A stretch of 7,856 nucleotides of DNA from Bacillota bacterium (GTDB taxonomy: Bacteria; Bacillota; Clostridia; Peptostreptococcales; Anaerovoracaceae). Made by a program: the position numbers and the translations under genes. Position 1 is the first letter of the stretch. Each line of letters begins with the position of its first letter. The notes under the pieces were generated by a model that searched no databases, was not told where the DNA came from, and saw nothing but the letters and a program-made list of their open reading frames with translations. Below, piece after piece: positions 5,608 to 7,856 of the stretch. Location of the stretch: the NCBI GenBank assembly GCA_016302545.1, contig JAEDNK010000069.1, positions 1-7,856 of the forward strand. The letters are read 5' to 3'.

Positions 5608-7590
5608 GTGACTGAACTTAAAGACAAAAAAGAAAAAATAGAGCAGATGCAGAATCTTATCGCTTTGCTCAATCAGGCTGCCAAGGCATATTATCAGGAA
5701 AGCAGGGAAATCATGCCTAACCATGAGTACGACAGGCTTTATGACCTGCTGGAGTCTCTTGAGCAGGAGACCGGCGTAATTCTGTCCAAGAGCCCTACGA
5801 CGAGGGTGGGTTACGAGGTGCTTTCCGACCTGCCAAAGGAGAAACATCCTCAGAAAATGCTTTCCCTGGACAAAACCAAGGATGTGGAGCAGCTTAAAAG
5901 CTGGCTGGGAGATAAGGAGGGCGTTCTGTCATGGAAACTTGACGGCCTTACTATTGTGCTCACTTATGAAGGCGGAAAGATGGTCAAGGCGGTTACAAGA
6001 GGCAACGGCGAAATAGGCGAAGTTATTACGGCAAATGCCAGAGCCTTTTCCAATCTGCCCCTTTCCATTCCTTTTAAGGAAAGGCTGGTCCTCCGCGGTG
6101 AAGCGGTGATTTCCTATCCGGATTTCGAGAAGATAAACGAAACCATAACCGATGAAGGAGCTAAATACAAAAACCCACGCAACCTCTGCTCCGGTTCCGT
6201 GAGACAGCTTAACAGTGCCGTAACTGCAGAGCGCCATGTGAGGTTTTATGCCTTTGCTCTTGTGTCCGCCGATGGAATTGAGTTTAAAGAAAGAACACAG
6301 CAGTTTGACTGGCTGGCAGAGCAGGGCTTTGCTGTGGTGCAGCATAAGAGGGTGACTGCCGCAAACATGGAGGAGACGGTTAAATGGTTTGAGAACGAGA
6401 TAGAGGATAACATCAATCCTTCCGACGGACTTGTGCTCAGTTACAATGACATAGACTACGGACAGTCTCTGGGGACGACGGCAAAATTCCCTCGTGACTC
6501 TATCGCCTTTAAGTGGCGGGACGAGATTAAGGAAACCACTTTGAAAGAAATCGAGTGGAGCGCTTCCAGGACGGGTCTCATCAATCCCGTGGCTATTTTT
6601 GAGCCTGTGGAGCTGGAGGGAACCACAGTCAGCAGAGCCTCCGTTCATAACATAAGCGTAATGCGTGAGCTGAAGCTGGGAGTAGGCGACAGGATAAAGG
6701 TATACAAGGCCAACATGATAATTCCCCAGATTGCGGAGAATATAACAGGCACAGACAGCGTGGAGATTCCATCGGAATGCCCTGTCTGCGGTTCTCACAC
6801 ACAGATTCACAACGAAAACGGTGTACAGACTCTCATGTGTCCTAATCCGGAATGCCTGGCAAAGCAGATAAAGAGCTTTACCCATTTCGTTTCAAGAGAT
6901 GCCATGAACATCGAGGGCCTTTCAGAAATGACCATAGAAAAGCTCATAGCCCGAGGTGTAATTAAGGAGCTGGCAGATATTTTCCACGTGGAGAAATACA
7001 AAAAAGAAATTACAGAGATGGAGGGCTTCGGTGAAAAATCCTTTGCCAACCTTAAAAAATCCGTTGAGAAGGCGAGAAATACCACGGTGCAGAGGTTTTT
7101 GTACAGTCTGGGTATTCCCAATATAGGAACGGCCAACGCACGTATTATCGCCCAGCATTGCCATAACAGCTGGCAGTGGGTACAAAACCTTTCCAAGGAA
7201 GAACTTATGACCATCGACGGAATTGGTGAGGTTATGGCGGATGCCTTTGTGGGATTCTTTGCAAATCCTGCCAAGGCACACATTGTGGAGGATCTGCTTA
7301 AGGAAATTCAACTGGACGAGGAATTCGAGGCGGGAGGAACGGCTTTTGAGGGCATTACATTTGTGATAACCGGCTCTCTCAATCACTACGAAAACAGGGA
7401 CGCCCTTAAGGCGGAAATCGAAAGGCAGGGGGGCAAGGTGGCAGGCTCGGTCAGCGCAAAAACCAGCTTCCTTATAAACAACGACCTGCTTTCACAGTCG
7501 GGGAAAAACAAGAAGGCCAAGGAGCTTGGCATCAGAATAATAGACGAGGAAACCATTATAAAATGGCTTCAGACAGGAGTGACAGAATAA
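5608..7590 (+). CDS. ligA: NAD+-dependent DNA ligase LigA, divergent active-site variant
   Basis: LigA seals nicks in duplex DNA during replication and repair through an enzyme-AMP intermediate from NAD+. The 660-residue protein has the full order: domain Ia (about 1-70, with HEYDRL), nucleotidyltransferase with KLDG at 110-113 (Lys110 the AMP acceptor), LRGEAV with Glu165, GSVRQL with Arg199, Arg209, DG at 273-274 and AFKW with Lys302. Then come the OB fold (about 310-375, with SRTGLINPVA), a Cys4 zinc site (391, 394, 411, 416), helix-hairpin-helix repeats (about 425-560) and a BRCT domain (about 577-655). Compared with E. coli LigA from memory, Glu113 is Ser108, Lys290 is Ser278, Asp32 is Asn38, Arg277 has no equivalent, and the TRGDGxxGED motif reads TRGNGEIGEV. 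I recall similar changes in other clostridial LigA proteins, so it is probably an active clade-specific form, but this is from memory. Translation starts at GTG; the next gene's ATG follows the stop directly. Confidence 0.93.
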   Translation: MTELKDKKEKIEQMQNLIALLNQAAKAYYQESREIMPNHEYDRLYDLLESLEQETGVILSKSPTTRVGYEVLSDLPKEKHPQKMLSLDKTKDVEQLKSWLGDKEGVLSWKLDGLTIVLTYEGGKMVKAVTRGNGEIGEVITANARAFSNLPLSIPFKERLVLRGEAVISYPDFEKINETITDEGAKYKNPRNLCSGSVRQLNSAVTAERHVRFYAFALVSADGIEFKERTQQFDWLAEQGFAVVQHKRVTAANMEETVKWFENEIEDNINPSDGLVLSYNDIDYGQSLGTTAKFPRDSIAFKWRDEIKETTLKEIEWSASRTGLINPVAIFEPVELEGTTVSRASVHNISVMRELKLGVGDRIKVYKANMIIPQIAENITGTDSVEIPSECPVCGSHTQIHNENGVQTLMCPNPECLAKQIKSFTHFVSRDAMNIEGLSEMTIEKLIARGVIKELADIFHVEKYKKEITEMEGFGEKSFANLKKSVEKARNTTVQRFLYSLGIPNIGTANARIIAQHCHNSWQWVQNLSKEELMTIDGIGEVMADAFVGFFANPAKAHIVEDLLKEIQLDEEFEAGGTAFEGITFVITGSLNHYENRDALKAEIERQGGKVAGSVSAKTSFLINNDLLSQSGKNKKAKELGIRIIDEETIIKWLQTGVTE

Positions 7591-7856
7591 ATGCAAGTGC
7601 TTAAAGTAGGGAAACTAGACAGCGATTTATTAAAAAATGAAGTAATTGACAGGATAAGCCTCAAGAGACCGGAGGTGCTGGTCCGTGCCGGCGTGGGAGA
7701 GGACTGCGCTGTAATTGACTTCGGGGAGTACGAATGTGTCCTTTCCACAGACCCTATCACGGCGGCAGTAGGCGATATAGGGCGCCTTGCAATTCATATC
7801 TCCTGCAACGATATAGCTTCTAACGGCGTGGAGCCTGTGGGAATACTTCTGGCGGT
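7591..7856 (+). CDS. AIR synthase/HypE-like (PurM superfamily) protein, 3' end cut by the window edge
   Basis: The 88 visible codons encode the N-terminal part of an ATP-binding PurM-type domain. The segment GVGEDCAVIDFGEYECVLST is the GxGeDaAvi loop of the AIR-synthase N-terminal family, and it is followed by DPITAA and HISCNDIASNGVEPVGILL, the conserved metal/ATP-binding second motif. The superfamily includes PurM, ThiL, SelD and HypE. The spacing and wording resemble the HypE-like, hydrogenase-maturation-annotated proteins common in Clostridia rather than PurM or ThiL, but the product and substrate cannot be told from this fragment. The ATG immediately follows the ligA TAA, and AGGAG (7575-7579) lies inside the ligA 3' end, 11 nt upstream. 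Co-transcription and probably coupled translation with ligA are expected. Confidence 0.8.
   Translation, partial: MQVLKVGKLDSDLLKNEVIDRISLKRPEVLVRAGVGEDCAVIDFGEYECVLSTDPITAAVGDIGRLAIHISCNDIASNGVEPVGILLA

Noticed and set aside
5278..5847. Reverse-strand open frame of 189 codons across the pcrA-ligA junction
   Set aside because: It is antisense to two secure genes, resembles no family, and I saw no promoter evidence for it.
5929..6885. Long reverse-strand open frame of 318 codons inside ligA
   Set aside because: It lies entirely antisense to a well-conserved coding sequence, has low-complexity cysteine/histidine-rich content without a recognisable domain, and is explained by codon bias of ligA.

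Overview
The window looks like chromosomal DNA from a Bacillota of class Clostridia. It has moderate GC, strong purine-rich Shine-Dalgarno sites, a C-terminal alpha-operon segment in the order rpsK-rpsD-rpoA-rplQ, a four-cysteine (zinc-type) ribosomal protein S4, and a PcrA-type helicase next to an NAD-dependent ligase. The ligase sequence resembles a divergent LigA type that I recall from anaerobic Clostridia. Family or genus cannot be fixed from the sequence alone. All genes lie on the + strand.

Region 1 (1-2368) is the 3' part of the alpha (S11-S4-alpha-L17) operon. It holds rpsK (5' end outside the window), rpsD, rpoA (GTG start) and rplQ, each with a good ribosome binding site. It closes with a clear intrinsic terminator at 2405-2433. 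Arginine is written almost only as AGA here, as expected of highly expressed genes, whereas pcrA and ligA also use CGC, CGG, CGT and AGG.

Region 2 (2369-2536) is a 168-bp intergenic stretch. It has two near-identical extended -10 promoter elements (TGTGRTATAATG), one touching the terminator T-tract and one ending only 9 nt before the next start codon. It also has two perfect 9-bp inverted repeats, a short inner hairpin, and a 7-base complementarity linking the two hairpins. This is the part of the window that ordinary annotation explains least.

Region 3 (2537-7856) is a compact gene run: a secreted fibronectin type III protein with no visible Shine-Dalgarno site, pcrA (4-bp ATGA overlap), ligA (GTG start, 39-nt gap), and the start of an AIR-synthase/HypE-like protein whose ATG follows the ligA stop directly. 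PcrA (3'-5' helicase/translocase with an RNA-polymerase-binding Tudor-like tail) and LigA (NAD+ nick sealing) form a DNA repair and replication pair. The secreted protein and the AIR-synthase-like protein are not obviously related to that job. The LigA has substitutions at several positions regarded as essential in E. coli LigA while keeping the catalytic lysine.

I see no mobile element, tRNA, rRNA or CRISPR array. The best candidates for something undescribed are the structured promoter region at 2432-2534, with a predicted leaderless transcript, and the altered active-site set of LigA.
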